64,000 nucleotides of DNA from Vogesella oryzae (GTDB lineage: Bacteria > Pseudomonadota > Gammaproteobacteria > Burkholderiales > Chromobacteriaceae): positions 104,395-168,394 of the forward strand of contig NZ_CADEPL010000055.1 of assembly GCF_902829295.1 (NCBI RefSeq), read 5' to 3'. The notes under the pieces are model-generated. The model did not search any database. It was not told where the DNA came from and saw only the letters and a program-made list of their open reading frames with translations. Numbering within the stretch: position 1 is the first letter of the stretch; each line of letters starts with the position of its first letter. This document shows, piece by piece, positions 1 through 10,849 of this stretch. A program made the translations under genes and the position numbers.

Positions 1-1879
1 CGAAGAGGAATACACCATCCAGGAGTTCCTCGAACTGTGCAAACGCGAGCCGATGGCCTATGCCTCCGCCGCCGAGCGCATGTTGATGGCGATTGGCGAG
101 CCGGAGGTGATCGACACCCGTCACGACCAGCGCCTCTCGCGCATTTTCAGCAACAAGATGATTCGCGTCTATCCGGCATTCCGCGAGTTCTTCGGCATGG
201 AAGAAGCCATCGAACAAGTGGTGGCCTACTTCCGTCATGCGGCCCAAGGGCTGGAAGAGAAGAAACAGATTCTCTATCTGCTGGGGCCGGTGGGCGGTGG
301 TAAATCGTCGATTGCCGAAAAGCTGAAAGAGCTGATGGAGCGGGTGCCGTTCTACTGCATCAAGGGCAGTCCGGTAAACGAGTCGCCGTTGGGGCTGTTC
401 AATTACGACGAGGATGGCCCGATCCTGGAAGAACAGTACGGCATTCCGCGCCGTTACCTGCGCGCCATTCCCAGTCCGTGGGCAGTGAAGCGCCTGCACG
501 AGTTCAACGGCGACATCAGCCAGTTCCGCGTGGTGAAGCGCTACCCGTCGGTGCTGAAGCAGATTGCGGTTGCCAAGACCGAACCGGGCGACGAAAACAA
601 CCAGGACATCAGCTCGCTGGTGGGCAAGGTGGATATCCGCAAGCTGGAAAGCTACGCCCAGGACGATCCGGATGCCTACAGCTACTCCGGTGGCCTGTGT
701 CTGGCCAACCAGGGTTTGCTGGAATTCGTGGAAATGTTCAAGGCGCCGATCAAGGTGCTGCACCCGCTGCTGACGGCCACCCAGGAAGGCAACTTCAAGG
801 GAACCGAGGGTTTTGGTGCCATTCCTTTCGAGGGCATCATCCTGGCCCACTCCAACGAAAGCGAGTGGAAACACTTCCGCAACAACAAGAACAACGAGGC
901 TTTCCTCGACCGTATCTACATCGTCAAGGTGCCGTATTGCCTGAGGGTGACGGATGAAATCCGCATCTACGACAAGCTGCTGAGCAACTCTTCGCTGGCC
1001 GGTTCGCCGTGCGCACCGGGTACGCTGAAGATGATGGCGCAGTTTGCGGTACTGTCGCGGCTGAAAGACCCGGAAAACTCCAGCCTGTATAGCAAGATGC
1101 AGGTATACGACGGCGAGAACCTGAAAGACACCGACCCGAAAGCCAAGTCGCTGCAGGAGTACCGCGACTTTGCCGGTGTCGATGAGGGCATGCAGGGACT
1201 TTCCACCCGCTTTGCCTACAAGATCCTGTCCAAAGTGTTCAACTTCGACCACACCGAGGTGGCGGCCAACCCGGTACACCTGCTGTACGTACTGGAGCAG
1301 CAAGTCGAGCGCGAGCAGTTTCCGGCAGAACTGGAGCAGAAATACCTTACCTTCATCAAGGAGTATCTGGCACCGAAGTACGTCGAGTTCATCGGCAAGG
1401 AAATCCAGACCGCCTATCTGGAAAGCTACAGCGAATACGGACAGAACATCTTCGATCGCTACGTGACCTTCGCCGACTTCTGGATTCAGGACCAGGAGTA
1501 CCGCGACCCGGACACCGGCGAGAGCTTTGATCGCAACTCGTTGAATGCCGAACTGGAGAAAATCGAGAAACCGGCAGGGATTTCCAATCCGAAGGACTTC
1601 CGCAACGAGATCGTCAACTTCGTGCTGCGGGCGCGTGCCAGCAATGCCGGCAAGAATCCGCTGTGGACCAGCTATGAAAAGCTGCGCACCGTGATCGAGA
1701 AAAAGATGTTCTCCAATACGGAAGAACTGCTGCCGGTGATCAGCTTCAATGCCAAGGCCAGTACCGACGAGGCGAAAAAGCACGAAGACTTTGTCAATCG
1801 TATGGTGGTCAAGGGCTACACGCCCAAGCAGGTACGGCTGCTGTGCGAGTGGTATCTGCGTGTGCGCAAGTCGTCCTGA
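1..1879 (+). CDS. prkA: PrkA family serine protein kinase, 5' end cut by window
   Basis: AAA+-type serine protein kinase of the PrkA/YeaG family, a cytoplasmic regulator of nitrogen-starvation and stress responses. The frame is already open at base 2 and reads EEEYTIQEFL before the first visible Met at 53. By comparison with the roughly 640-residue family, about 16 N-terminal residues lie outside the window. The P-loop GPVGGGKSS is encoded near 285-311, and the highly conserved blocks AKTEPGDENNQDIS, EFVEMFKAPIKVLHPLL and SNTEELLPVISFNAK are all present. The C-terminal kinase-like region is intact to KSS. It is the first gene of the usual prkA-yeaH-spoVR operon. An unusual 25-base hairpin follows the stop codon. 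Family assignment is secure; the phosphorylation target is unknown. Confidence 0.96.
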   Translation, partial: EEEYTIQEFLELCKREPMAYASAAERMLMAIGEPEVIDTRHDQRLSRIFSNKMIRVYPAFREFFGMEEAIEQVVAYFRHAAQGLEEKKQILYLLGPVGGGKSSIAEKLKELMERVPFYCIKGSPVNESPLGLFNYDEDGPILEEQYGIPRRYLRAIPSPWAVKRLHEFNGDISQFRVVKRYPSVLKQIAVAKTEPGDENNQDISSLVGKVDIRKLESYAQDDPDAYSYSGGLCLANQGLLEFVEMFKAPIKVLHPLLTATQEGNFKGTEGFGAIPFEGIILAHSNESEWKHFRNNKNNEAFLDRIYIVKVPYCLRVTDEIRIYDKLLSNSSLAGSPCAPGTLKMMAQFAVLSRLKDPENSSLYSKMQVYDGENLKDTDPKAKSLQEYRDFAGVDEGMQGLSTRFAYKILSKVFNFDHTEVAANPVHLLYVLEQQVEREQFPAELEQKYLTFIKEYLAPKYVEFIGKEIQTAYLESYSEYGQNIFDRYVTFADFWIQDQEYRDPDTGESFDRNSLNAELEKIEKPAGISNPKDFRNEIVNFVLRARASNAGKNPLWTSYEKLRTVIEKKMFSNTEELLPVISFNAKASTDEAKKHEDFVNRMVVKGYTPKQVRLLCEWYLRVRKSS

Positions 1880-1892
1880 GTTGCTGGTAGCA

Positions 1893-1917
1893 GGTTGGCC
1901 GCAGCGTGCGGCCAACC
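1893..1917. repeat. Inverted pair of the GGTTGGCCGCA word, prkA-yeaH gap
   Basis: GGTTGGCCGCA (1893-1903), a 3-base loop and TGCGGCCAACC (1907-1917) form a perfect 11-bp hairpin. It starts 14 bases after the prkA stop and ends before the yeaH ribosome-binding site. No T-run follows, so it looks more like an intercistronic attenuator or mRNA-stabilising hairpin than a strong terminator. Both arms are exact copies of the word that recurs through the window. Confidence 0.85.
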
Positions 1918-1954
1918 GCTGCCGGTTTCGCCGTCAGCAGGCTAGGAGGCAAGC

Positions 1955-3226
1955 ATGTCGCATATCATCGACAGAAGACTGAACGGCAAGAACAAGTCTG
2001 CCGTCAACCGCGAGCGCTTCCTGCGGCGTTTCAAAGCCCAGATCAAGGAAGCGGTCGGCAAGGCAATCAAGGGGCGAAGCATCACCGATATCGAAAACGG
2101 TGAGAGCGTATCCATTCCGGTCAAGGATATTTCCGAACCGGCCTTCCATCACGGGCGGGGCGGGGTGGCCGACCATGTGCACCCGGGCAACGAGGAGTTC
2201 ATTGAAGGCGATCGCCTGAACCGGCCGCAAGGTGGCGGCGGTGGCGGCGGTGGCGGCAAGGCCAGCAATGAGGGCGAGGGCGAGGACGATTTTGCGTTCC
2301 AGCTGTCGCGCGAAGAGTTCATGAACGTGTTCTTCGAGGATCTGGCGCTACCCAACCTGATCAAGACCCAGTTGATGGGGATCGAGGAAATGAAGCCGGT
2401 GCGCGCCGGTTACACCAATGACGGTACGCCGGCCAATATCAGCATCGTGCGCAGTCTGCGTGGCGCGCTGGCACGGCGGGTGGCGCTGGGGGCGCCGACG
2501 TTGCGTGAACTGCGCGAGGCGGAAGAAGACCTGGACACCCTGCTGGAGTCCGATGAGGACAACGGCGTCGAGGTGCGCGAGCGCCGCAAGCAGATTCATG
2601 CCCTGCGCGACAAGGTGAACCGCATCCCGTTCATCGACCCGTTTGACCTGCGCTACAACAACCGGGTGAAGCAGCCCCAGCCGACCAGCAAGGCAGTGAT
2701 GTTCTGCCTGATGGACGTATCCGGCTCGATGGATGAGGGCAAGAAGGATATTGCCAAGCGCTTCTTCATCCTGCTGTACCTGTTCCTGCAGCGTAACTAC
2801 GAGAAGATAGAGGTGGTGTTCATCCGCCACCACACCAGTGCGGTGGAGGTGAACGAGCACGATTTCTTTCACTCGCGCGAATCCGGCGGCACGGTGGTGT
2901 CTTCCGCGCTCAACCTGATGGCGGAGGTGGTGAAAAAACGCTACGCCAACAGCGAGTGGAACATCTATGCTGCTCAGGCGTCTGACGGGGATAACTGGGA
3001 CAGCGATTCGGCCAACTGCAGCCGTATCCTGCAGGAGCAATTGCTGCCGTGGTGCCAGTACTTTGCCTACATCGAAATCACCGAGGGCGAGCCGCAGAAT
3101 CTGTGGTACGAGTACCTGAAAGTGGCCGAACAGAGCAAACACTTTGCCATGCAGAAAATCCGTACGCCGGCCGACATCTATCCGGTGTTCCGCGAACTGT
3201 TCAAACGGCAGCCGGCTACCCGCTAA
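1955..3226 (+). CDS. yeaH: YeaH/YhbH family protein (DUF444)
   Basis: 423-residue member of the DUF444 (YeaH/YhbH) family, which is encoded with PrkA and SpoVR and takes part in stress or starvation responses by an unknown mechanism. The N-terminal part is basic. A Gly-rich linker lies near residues 93-101, and a vWA-like segment ([13 protein letters not shown], near residue 250) carries a DxSxS metal-binding pattern. The ATG follows a strong AGGAGG site. The spacing behind prkA and ahead of spoVR supports one operon. The metal-binding role is inferred from the motif only. Confidence 0.93.
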   Translation: MSHIIDRRLNGKNKSAVNRERFLRRFKAQIKEAVGKAIKGRSITDIENGESVSIPVKDISEPAFHHGRGGVADHVHPGNEEFIEGDRLNRPQGGGGGGGGGKASNEGEGEDDFAFQLSREEFMNVFFEDLALPNLIKTQLMGIEEMKPVRAGYTNDGTPANISIVRSLRGALARRVALGAPTLRELREAEEDLDTLLESDEDNGVEVRERRKQIHALRDKVNRIPFIDPFDLRYNNRVKQPQPTSKAVMFCLMDVSGSMDEGKKDIAKRFFILLYLFLQRNYEKIEVVFIRHHTSAVEVNEHDFFHSRESGGTVVSSALNLMAEVVKKRYANSEWNIYAAQASDGDNWDSDSANCSRILQEQLLPWCQYFAYIEITEGEPQNLWYEYLKVAEQSKHFAMQKIRTPADIYPVFRELFKRQPATR

Positions 3227-3259
3227 GGTTGGCCGCGGCAAGCAAGGGGAGGGCAGCGC

Positions 3260-4771
3260 ATGAAACCCATCTCTACCGGGTCCGAATGGACCTTCGAACT
3301 GATCAACGAGTACGACAAGGCGATTCGCGAGATTGCCATCGACGAGTTCCAGCTGGATTGCTATCCCAACCAGCTGGAGATCATTACCGCCGAGCAGATG
3401 ATGGACGCCTACTCGTCGGTGGGCATGCCGGTGAATTATCACCACTGGAGTTTCGGCAAGCACTTTGTCTCCACCGAAAAAGGTTACAAGCGTGGCCAGA
3501 TGGGGCTGGCGTACGAGATCGTGATCAACTCCAACCCGTGCATTGCCTATCTGATGGAAGAAAACTCCATGACCATGCAGGCGCTGGTGATCGCCCATGC
3601 CGCCTATGGTCATAACAGCTTCTTCAAGGGTAACTACCTGTTCCGCACCTGGACCGATGCCTCGGCCATCATCGATTACCTGGTGTTCGCCAAGCAGTAC
3701 ATCAGCCGTTGCGAGGAGCGCTACGGCATCGAGGCGGTGGAAGAGTTGCTGGATTCCTGTCATGCGCTGATGAATTACGGCGTGGACCGCTACAAGCGAC
3801 CACAAAAGTTGTCACTGGCAGAAGAGCAGGCACGGCTGCACGAGCGCGAACAGTACCTGCAGACGCAGGTCAACGATCTGTGGCGCACCATTCCGCGGCG
3901 CGAGCGCGACGATAGCAACCGCGCCGCACCGCGCTTTCCGGCCGAGCCGCAGGAAAACATCCTGTACTTCATCGAGAAGTCCGCACCGTTGCTGGAGCCG
4001 TGGCAGCGTGAAATCGTGCGCATCGTGCGCAAGGTGGCGCAGTATTTCTATCCGCAACGCCAGACCCAGGTGATGAACGAAGGCTGGGCGACCTTCTGGC
4101 ACTACACCATCCTCAATCGGCTGTTCGAGAAAGGGCTGGTCACCGATGGCTTCATGATGGAGTTTCTGCAAAGCCATACCAACGTGGTGTATCAGCCGCC
4201 GGTGACGGCACGCTGGTACAACGGCATCAACCCGTATGCGCTCGGTTTCAATATGTACCAGGACATCCGCCGCATCTGCGAAAACCCCACCGCAGAGGAT
4301 CGCGAGTGGTTCCCGGATATTGCCGGGCAACCGTGGCGGCCGGTGCTGGAGTTCGCGATGAGGAACTTCAAGGACGAAAGCTTCGTGTCGCAATACCTGT
4401 CGCCCAAACTGATTCGCGACTTCCGCTTCTTTGCCATCCGCGACGACGACCAGGATGACAAGCTGGAGGTGGCCGCTATCCATGACGACGCCGGCTACCG
4501 CCGCATTCGCACCATGCTTTCCGAGCAGTACAACCTCGGCTCGCGCGAGCCGAACATCCAGGTGTGGTCGGTGAATGTGCGTGGCGACCGCAGCCTGACG
4601 CTGCGGCATACGCGGCACAACCGCAAACCGCTGGACGATGGCAGCGCACAGGAGGTGCTCAAGCACGTCGCCCGATTGTGGGGTTTTGATGTCCGGCTGG
4701 AGAGTGCAGATGCCGACGGTACCGTGCAGCAGCACTTTGAGGTGAAGCCGGAAGTGCCGGCAATGGCGTAA
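3260..4771 (+). CDS. SpoVR family protein (YcgB-like)
   Basis: 503-residue SpoVR-family protein, the usual third partner of prkA-yeaH. In Bacillus, SpoVR affects cortex formation; in Gram-negative bacteria the family member YcgB is a stress protein of unknown biochemistry. Characteristic segments include HHWSFGKHF, LVIAHAAYGHNSFFKGN and MNEGWATFWHYTI, where several His residues could bind metal. No signal peptide or membrane helix is seen. The ATG has an AGGGGAGGG site 8 bases upstream. A strong hairpin follows at 4787-4825, ending the operon. Confidence 0.94.
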   Translation: MKPISTGSEWTFELINEYDKAIREIAIDEFQLDCYPNQLEIITAEQMMDAYSSVGMPVNYHHWSFGKHFVSTEKGYKRGQMGLAYEIVINSNPCIAYLMEENSMTMQALVIAHAAYGHNSFFKGNYLFRTWTDASAIIDYLVFAKQYISRCEERYGIEAVEELLDSCHALMNYGVDRYKRPQKLSLAEEQARLHEREQYLQTQVNDLWRTIPRRERDDSNRAAPRFPAEPQENILYFIEKSAPLLEPWQREIVRIVRKVAQYFYPQRQTQVMNEGWATFWHYTILNRLFEKGLVTDGFMMEFLQSHTNVVYQPPVTARWYNGINPYALGFNMYQDIRRICENPTAEDREWFPDIAGQPWRPVLEFAMRNFKDESFVSQYLSPKLIRDFRFFAIRDDDQDDKLEVAAIHDDAGYRRIRTMLSEQYNLGSREPNIQVWSVNVRGDRSLTLRHTRHNRKPLDDGSAQEVLKHVARLWGFDVRLESADADGTVQQHFEVKPEVPAMA

Positions 4772-4786
4772 AGGTTGGCCGCATGA

Positions 4787-4825
4787 CCAACAACAAGGCC
4801 GGGCAATGCCCGGCCTTGTTGTTGG
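4787..4825. terminator. Bidirectional terminator between spoVR and hmuV-like gene
   Basis: A perfect 18-bp stem (4787-4804 with 4808-4825) around an AAT loop. The arms end in AACAACAAGG and CCTTGTTGTT, which give a U-rich edge in each direction. It sits between convergent genes. Confidence 0.85.
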
Positions 4826-4846
4826 CGCTATCCACTCGCGGAGGCC

Positions 4847-5599
4847 CTATGCTTGTGTGGCGATAAAGGCGCGGCAGCCGCTCGCATCGCGCAGTTCGCG
4901 CAGTGGCGATTCGTATAGCGCTTGCAGCATCGGCAGCTGCAGTACTTGCTCGGCGCTGCCGCAGGCCATGGCCGTGCCGTTTTTCAGCAGCAGCACATGG
5001 TCTGCGTGCTGGACTGCCAGGTTGACATCGTGCAATACCGCGATCACCCCGATGCCATGTTGGCGGGCGATCTGTCGCAGGCTGGACAATTGCAGGTTGG
5101 CCGCACCGATATCCAGCGCCGCGGTGGGTTCATCCAGCAGCAGATAGCGTGCCGCAGCGGGGCTGGCCAGCAATTGGTGCAGTGCGCGGGCCAGATGGAC
5201 GCGGGCAAGCTCGCCGCCGGACAGCGTGGCGCAGTCGCGCTGCAGCAGGTCATGGATGCAGGTGTAGTCGATCGCCTGCTGCCTTGCGCCCGGATTGCTG
5301 CCGGCTACGCCGATGGTGAGTAGCGTGGCTACCGCCATGCCGGCCGGCCGGGCCGGTTGCTGCTCGACCAGTGCTCTGTGCTGTGCCAGTTGTGCTGCAG
5401 ACAGTGCTGGCAACGGCTGCTGGTCGAGCCATATCGCACCGCTTAGCGGGCGGATTGCACCGCCCAGCAGGTGTAGCAAAGTGCTTTTGCCGGCGCCGTT
5501 CGGCCCCAGGATGACGCTGAGCGCCCCTTCCGGCAGCGCGGCGCTGACACGCTCCAGATATGCCGGCTGCCGCAGGCTGACAGCGCGTGCTTCAAGCAT
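4847..5599 (-). CDS. ABC transporter ATPase, HmuV/FecE-like (haem or metal-chelate uptake)
   Basis: 250-residue ATP-binding subunit of a FecCD-type importer, closest in feel to haem HmuV proteins; BtuD or FecE specificity cannot be excluded. Walker A is GPNGAGKST, the signature is LSGGE, Walker B is YLLLDEPTAALD and the switch His is in VLHDVNLA. The ATG at 5599 overlaps the end of the permease gene; a GTG at 5605 is an alternative. It is the last gene of a minus-strand run bamE-dapB-permease-ATPase. No substrate-binding protein or receptor is encoded nearby, so the substrate is not known. Confidence 0.82.
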   Translation of the reverse strand: MLEARAVSLRQPAYLERVSAALPEGALSVILGPNGAGKSTLLHLLGGAIRPLSGAIWLDQQPLPALSAAQLAQHRALVEQQPARPAGMAVATLLTIGVAGSNPGARQQAIDYTCIHDLLQRDCATLSGGELARVHLARALHQLLASPAAARYLLLDEPTAALDIGAANLQLSSLRQIARQHGIGVIAVLHDVNLAVQHADHVLLLKNGTAMACGSAEQVLQLPMLQALYESPLRELRDASGCRAFIATQA

Positions 5600-6563
5600 G
5601 TGCACCTCGCTGTCTGGCCAGCAGGTAGAGAAAGAACGGTGCGCCGGCCATACTGGTGATCACGCCCACCGGCAACTCGGCCGGATACAGTGCCTGGCTG
5701 GCAATCAGGTCGGCCAGCACTGCCAGTAGCGCCCCGGCCAGCGGGGTCAGCACCAACAGCGCGCGCAGTTGCAGGCCGATCAGGCGGCGCAGGATGTGTG
5801 GCGCCATCAGGCCGATAAACCCCACCATACCGCATTGCGCTACGACCAGCCCGCAGGCCAGTGTTGCCAGTAACACGGTTCGCCAGCCTTCGCGGCCAAC
5901 GTTGAAGCCGCTGTAGAACGCGGCACGGTCGCCCAGCTGCAAGGCTTGCAGAAATGGTGCCTGCCGCCATAGTTGCCAGGCAATCAACCCGGCTGCCGTC
6001 AGCAGCAGCATGGCTTGCCCTGCGCTGGCGCCAGAGAAGCTGCCCATCAGCCAGAAGGTGACATTACGCAGGCCGTTATCCGGTAGCGTGGTGATCAGTA
6101 GGGTGAGCAGGCTGCCGCAGAGTGCATTGACGGCGACGCCCGCCAGCAGCAGCTTGGCGGCGGAGCGGCCGTGGGCCAGCAACTGGATGGCGAGCAGGGC
6201 CAGGGTGGCGCCGGCAAAAGCCGCCACGGAGACCAGTTGCGCCGGCCAGGCGGCGGCCAACGCCAGCGCCGCAGCCAGTGCGCCACCACCGGAAATGCCG
6301 ATCAGGCCCGGTTCGGCCAGATCGTTATGGAAGCGCGCCTGGATCGCCAGACCGGCACAAGCCAGTAACGCACCGGCTGCGGCGGCGCTGACGATGCGCG
6401 GCAGGCGCAGCTCCAGCAGCAGCATGCGCTGTAATGGATCAAATCCGGGCAGTTGCAATAGGGCGGAGGCACTGCTGGCGGCATCGTGGCCGGCGAACAG
6501 CGAAATGACACTGGCCAGCCCGGTTAGGCTGGCCAGTAACAATAACCACGAGCGGGTGGTCAT
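5592..6563 (-). CDS. FecCD-family ABC permease (HmuU-like)
   Basis: 323-residue inner-membrane permease with about ten hydrophobic segments, of the FecCD/BtuC family that imports haem, cobalamin or ferric chelates. Diagnostic pieces are LRLPRIVSAAAAGALLACAG near the N-terminus, MVGFIGLMAPHILRRLIG, and the C-terminal ELPVGVITSMAGAPFFLYLL. It starts 10 bases after the dapB stop and overlaps the ATPase gene, so it probably forms the core of a two-protein transporter. The periplasmic binding protein must be encoded elsewhere. Confidence 0.85.
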   Translation of the reverse strand: MTTRSWLLLLASLTGLASVISLFAGHDAASSASALLQLPGFDPLQRMLLLELRLPRIVSAAAAGALLACAGLAIQARFHNDLAEPGLIGISGGGALAAALALAAAWPAQLVSVAAFAGATLALLAIQLLAHGRSAAKLLLAGVAVNALCGSLLTLLITTLPDNGLRNVTFWLMGSFSGASAGQAMLLLTAAGLIAWQLWRQAPFLQALQLGDRAAFYSGFNVGREGWRTVLLATLACGLVVAQCGMVGFIGLMAPHILRRLIGLQLRALLVLTPLAGALLAVLADLIASQALYPAELPVGVITSMAGAPFFLYLLARQRGAHA

Positions 6564-6572
6564 CGGGCAGGC

Positions 6573-7768
<1,196 letters not shown>

Positions 7769-7850
7769 GAGCACCTTCACATTTGGGGAATCTGCTGAAA
7801 GGCTTTATCATACTGGAAGACCGCCAACCACGATATACACCGCAAAACAC

Positions 7851-8288
7851 ATGAACAAAGCCAGCCACCTGAAGGGCATCGGCCTGAAAGCCACCGGTCC
7901 TCGCCTGCGTATTCTCGATCTGTTCGAAACCAGCAGCGACCGCCATATGTCGGCAGAAGATGTCTATAAAAAGCTGCTGGCCGAGGATGCCGACATCGGC
8001 TTGGCCACTATCTATCGTGTGCTGACACAGTTCGAACAGGCGGGCATTCTGGTGCGCCACCATTTCGAGTCCGGCAAGGCCGTGTACGAGCTGAACGAAG
8101 GTGGTCACCACGATCACATGGTGTGCTACCGCTGCGGCAAGGTGACCGAATTCTTCGATCCGCAGATCGAGGAATTGCAGAACCGGATTGCCGCCGAGCA
8201 TGGCTTCACCATTCAGGAGCACTCGCTGTACCTGTATGGCGAATGTAGCGACTGCGCCAGCGCCGAGCCCAAAACCTACCGTCGATGA
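7851..8288 (+). CDS. fur: Ferric uptake regulator Fur
   Basis: 145-residue Fur, the Fe2+-dependent transcriptional repressor. An N-terminal winged helix (LKATGPRLRILDLF, LATIYRVLTQFEQAG) precedes the metal-binding dimerisation region with GGHHDHMVCYRCGKVTEF and a second Cys pair, CSDC. The ATG at 7851 gives the usual length. It diverges from bamE over about 80 bases that must hold both promoters; I could not pick out a convincing Fur box. The TGA overlaps the aat start. Confidence 0.97.
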   Translation: MNKASHLKGIGLKATGPRLRILDLFETSSDRHMSAEDVYKKLLAEDADIGLATIYRVLTQFEQAGILVRHHFESGKAVYELNEGGHHDHMVCYRCGKVTEFFDPQIEELQNRIAAEHGFTIQEHSLYLYGECSDCASAEPKTYRR

Positions 8289-8986
8289 TCCCCATCCTGG
8301 GGGAGGCTTATGCTTTCCCCCCGCTGACGCGCGCACTTGCCGAGCCTGACGGGTTGCTGGCTGCCGGTGGTGACCTTGCCTGCGGCCGCCTGCTGGCAGG
8401 CTACCGGCGCGGTATCTTTCCCTGGTTTTCTCCCGGCGACCCAATTCTGTGGTGGGCACCGTCGCAACGCATGGTGCTGGAGCCCGGCGGTGTGCGGGTA
8501 ACCCGCTCGCTGGCCAAGGCGCTGCGCAACAAGCCGTATACCTTCCGTTTCGATACCGCGTTCGAGCAGGTGGTGCGTGAATGTGCCGCACCGCGCGACG
8601 GCCAGTCCGGTACCTGGATCACCGATGACATGATTGCCGCCTATTGCGCATTGCATGCCGCAGGTCACGCGCATTCCGCCGAAGTCTGGCAACAGGGCCG
8701 GCTGGTGGGCGGCCTGTACGGCGTGGCGGTTGGCCGCATGTTTTATGGCGAGTCGATGTTCCACCGGGTGAGCGATGCCTCCAAGATCGCGCTGGTGCGT
8801 ACGGCCGAATGCCTGTTTGCCAACGGCTTCGGCATGATCGATTGCCAGATGTTTACGCCGCATCTGGAAAGCCTGGGCGCGCATCTTGTCCATCGCGACG
8901 AATTTGTTGCTAGACTCGAAACGTACATCTTGCAACCGGCTCCAGCGGCCATGTGGGACACCGAGTTTTGCAATGAGCCATCGTGA
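8285..8986 (+). CDS. aat: Leucyl/phenylalanyl-tRNA-protein transferase
   Basis: 233-residue Aat enzyme of the N-degron pathway. It transfers Leu or Phe from tRNA to N-terminal Arg or Lys of proteins destined for ClpAP. Family blocks are [20 protein letters not shown] and [18 protein letters not shown], followed by ASKIALV. Length is typical. The ATG overlaps the fur stop (ATGA), and its own end overlaps bpt by 14 bases, so fur-aat-bpt probably share transcripts. Confidence 0.96.
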   Translation: MIPILGEAYAFPPLTRALAEPDGLLAAGGDLACGRLLAGYRRGIFPWFSPGDPILWWAPSQRMVLEPGGVRVTRSLAKALRNKPYTFRFDTAFEQVVRECAAPRDGQSGTWITDDMIAAYCALHAAGHAHSAEVWQQGRLVGGLYGVAVGRMFYGESMFHRVSDASKIALVRTAECLFANGFGMIDCQMFTPHLESLGAHLVHRDEFVARLETYILQPAPAAMWDTEFCNEPS

Positions 8987-9710
8987 CGACGCCGTAGCGA
9001 TCATTCACTTTTATGCCCCCGCGCCCTATGCCTGCAGCTATCTGGATGCCCGGCAGGCGCGCTCGCAAGTGGCAATTCCCGCCGATGCGATAGATAGCAG
9101 CGTGTATTCCAAGCTGGTCGGACTGGGCTTCCGCCGTAGTGGCCACTTTACCTATCGGCCCTATTGCGACGATTGCCATGCCTGCATTCCGGTGCGCATT
9201 CCGGTCGCAAAATTTGTGCCGGATCGCAGCCAGCGGCGGGCATACCGCAGACATGGCAATCTTTCCTGTGCCATCTTGCCGTTGACGTTTGTCGAAGAGC
9301 ACTACCAGTTGTACTGCCGCTACCAGAAGGCACGCCATGATGGTGGCGGCATGTCGGAAGATGATCCGGCGCAGTACGCCGAATTCATTTTGAAGAGCCG
9401 GGTGGAGAGCTGGCTGGTGGAGTTCCGCGAGAATGGCGTATTGCGGATGGTCAGCCTGATCGACCGGCTGGATGACGGTCTGTCGGCGGTGTATACCTTT
9501 TTCGACCCGGATGTGGTCGGGGCGGCATACGGGGTCTATGGCGTGCTGTGGCAGGTAGAGCTGGCCCGCAGCCTGGGCTTGCCGCATGTGTATCTGGGCT
9601 ACTGGATCGGCGAGTCGCCCAAGATGGTATACAAGCAGCGCTATCAGCCACTGGAAAAGCTGGAGGATGGCCGCTGGGTCGCATTTCCGCCGCCGTCCTC
9701 GGTGTCATGA
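8973..9710 (+). CDS. bpt: Aspartate/glutamate leucyltransferase (Bpt/Ate family)
   Basis: 245-residue aminoacyl-tRNA-protein transferase of the arginyltransferase family. In proteobacteria the short Bpt form adds Leu to N-terminal Asp or Glu. It shows the N-terminal Cys cluster [15 protein letters not shown] and the C-terminal acetyltransferase-like core with [20 protein letters not shown]. The ATG at 8973 lies inside the end of aat, so the two N-degron enzymes are translationally coupled. A hairpin terminator follows at once. Confidence 0.94.
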   Translation: MSHRDDAVAIIHFYAPAPYACSYLDARQARSQVAIPADAIDSSVYSKLVGLGFRRSGHFTYRPYCDDCHACIPVRIPVAKFVPDRSQRRAYRRHGNLSCAILPLTFVEEHYQLYCRYQKARHDGGGMSEDDPAQYAEFILKSRVESWLVEFRENGVLRMVSLIDRLDDGLSAVYTFFDPDVVGAAYGVYGVLWQVELARSLGLPHVYLGYWIGESPKMVYKQRYQPLEKLEDGRWVAFPPPSSVS

Positions 9711-9725
9711 GCCTTTTCCGGATAC

Positions 9726-9750
9726 AAAAAGCCCGCTTCGGCGGGCTTTT
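9726..9750 (+). terminator. Rho-independent terminator after bpt
   Basis: GCCCGC-TTCG-GCGGGC stem-loop flanked by an A-run and TTTT. It closes fur-aat-bpt and could also serve pyrD from the other side. A GGTTGGCCGCA word follows at 9760-9770. Confidence 0.88.
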
Positions 9751-9771
9751 GCTTGGGCAGGTTGGCCGCAC

Positions 9772-10791
9772 TCAGCGCGATTGCAGCGCCTTGGCACACT
9801 CGGCAATCAGACCCGGGCCTCGGTAGATCAGGCCGGAATACAACTGTACCAGCGTGGCGCCAGCGTCGATTTTTTCCTTGGCATCCTCGCCGCACAGAAT
9901 GCCACCGACGCCGATGATGGGCAGGGCGCCATCCAGTGTACGGGCCAGCTTGCGGATCAGCGCGGTAGAGCGATCGCGTACCGGTGCACCGGACAGGCCG
10001 CCGGCCTCGTTTTCCAGTGGATGGCCGGCAATTTCGCTGCGCGATAGCGTGGTATTGGTGGCAATGACCGCATCAAACTGGTGTTGGGTCAGCAGGCGGC
10101 CAATAGCCTCGATCTGCTCGTCGTCGAGATCCGGCGCGATTTTGACTGCCAGCGGCACGTAACGGCCATACTGGTCGGCCAGTCGTGACTGGCGGTTTTT
10201 CAGCGCCAGCAGCAGGTCGGACAGCTCGTCTGCCTGTTGCAGCTGGCGCAGGTTTTTGGTGTTGGGCGACGAAATGTTCACCGTGACATAGCTGGCACAC
10301 TCGTACACCTTGTCCAGACAGATCAGGTAATCGTCCTTGGCCTGTTCGATCGGGGTGCTGGCATTCTTGCCGATGTTGATGCCGAGGATGCCCTTGAAGC
10401 GGCTCTGGCGTACATTCTGCAGCAACGCATCCACACCCTTGTTGTTGAAGCCCATGCGGTTGATGATGCCCTGATGCTCGGGAACGCGGAACAGGCGCGG
10501 CTTGGGGTTGCCATCCTGCGGGCGCGGGGTGACGGTGCCGATTTCGATGAAGCCGAAGCCCAGTGCCGCCAGCGCATCGATATGGTCGCCATTCTTGTCC
10601 AGACCGGCCGCCAGGCCGATCGGGTTGGGGAAGGTGAGTCCCATCGCCTTTACCGGGTTGCGGCCAACCTTGCCGGCTACCAGACCCGACAGCTGCAGCT
10701 GGTGCGAGATATCCAGCATTTTCAGTGTCAATTCATGCGCTTTTTCCGCATCGGTCTTGAATAGCAAGGGGCGTATCAGAGGGTAAAGCAT
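9772..10791 (-). CDS. pyrD: Dihydroorotate dehydrogenase (quinone), class 2
   Basis: 339-residue membrane-associated flavoenzyme that oxidises dihydroorotate to orotate in pyrimidine synthesis, passing electrons to quinone. The N-terminal amphipathic segment [24 protein letters not shown] is typical of class 2. [16 protein letters not shown] and [15 protein letters not shown], with the catalytic Ser region, are intact, as is the FMN-phosphate site GVGGI. The ATG has a GGAG site. A TGCGGCCAACC word sits inside at 10659-10669. Confidence 0.97.
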   Translation of the reverse strand: MLYPLIRPLLFKTDAEKAHELTLKMLDISHQLQLSGLVAGKVGRNPVKAMGLTFPNPIGLAAGLDKNGDHIDALAALGFGFIEIGTVTPRPQDGNPKPRLFRVPEHQGIINRMGFNNKGVDALLQNVRQSRFKGILGINIGKNASTPIEQAKDDYLICLDKVYECASYVTVNISSPNTKNLRQLQQADELSDLLLALKNRQSRLADQYGRYVPLAVKIAPDLDDEQIEAIGRLLTQHQFDAVIATNTTLSRSEIAGHPLENEAGGLSGAPVRDRSTALIRKLARTLDGALPIIGVGGILCGEDAKEKIDAGATLVQLYSGLIYRGPGLIAECAKALQSR

Positions 10792-10808
10792 GGTGACTCC
10801 GGGTAATG

Positions 10809-10834
10809 AAAACGCCCGGTATTATAACCGGGCG
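10809..10834 (-). terminator. Terminator of the nitroreductase gene
   Basis: CGCCCGGT-ATTATA-ACCGGGCG; read on the minus strand, the stem is followed by TTTTC. It separates the nitroreductase gene from pyrD. Confidence 0.75.
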
Positions 10835-10849
10835 TGATGTCTGGTGGGG

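Noticed and set aside
2348..3805. 485-residue minus-strand frame across yeaH and spoVR
   Set aside because: Spans two convincing genes on the other strand and resembles no family.
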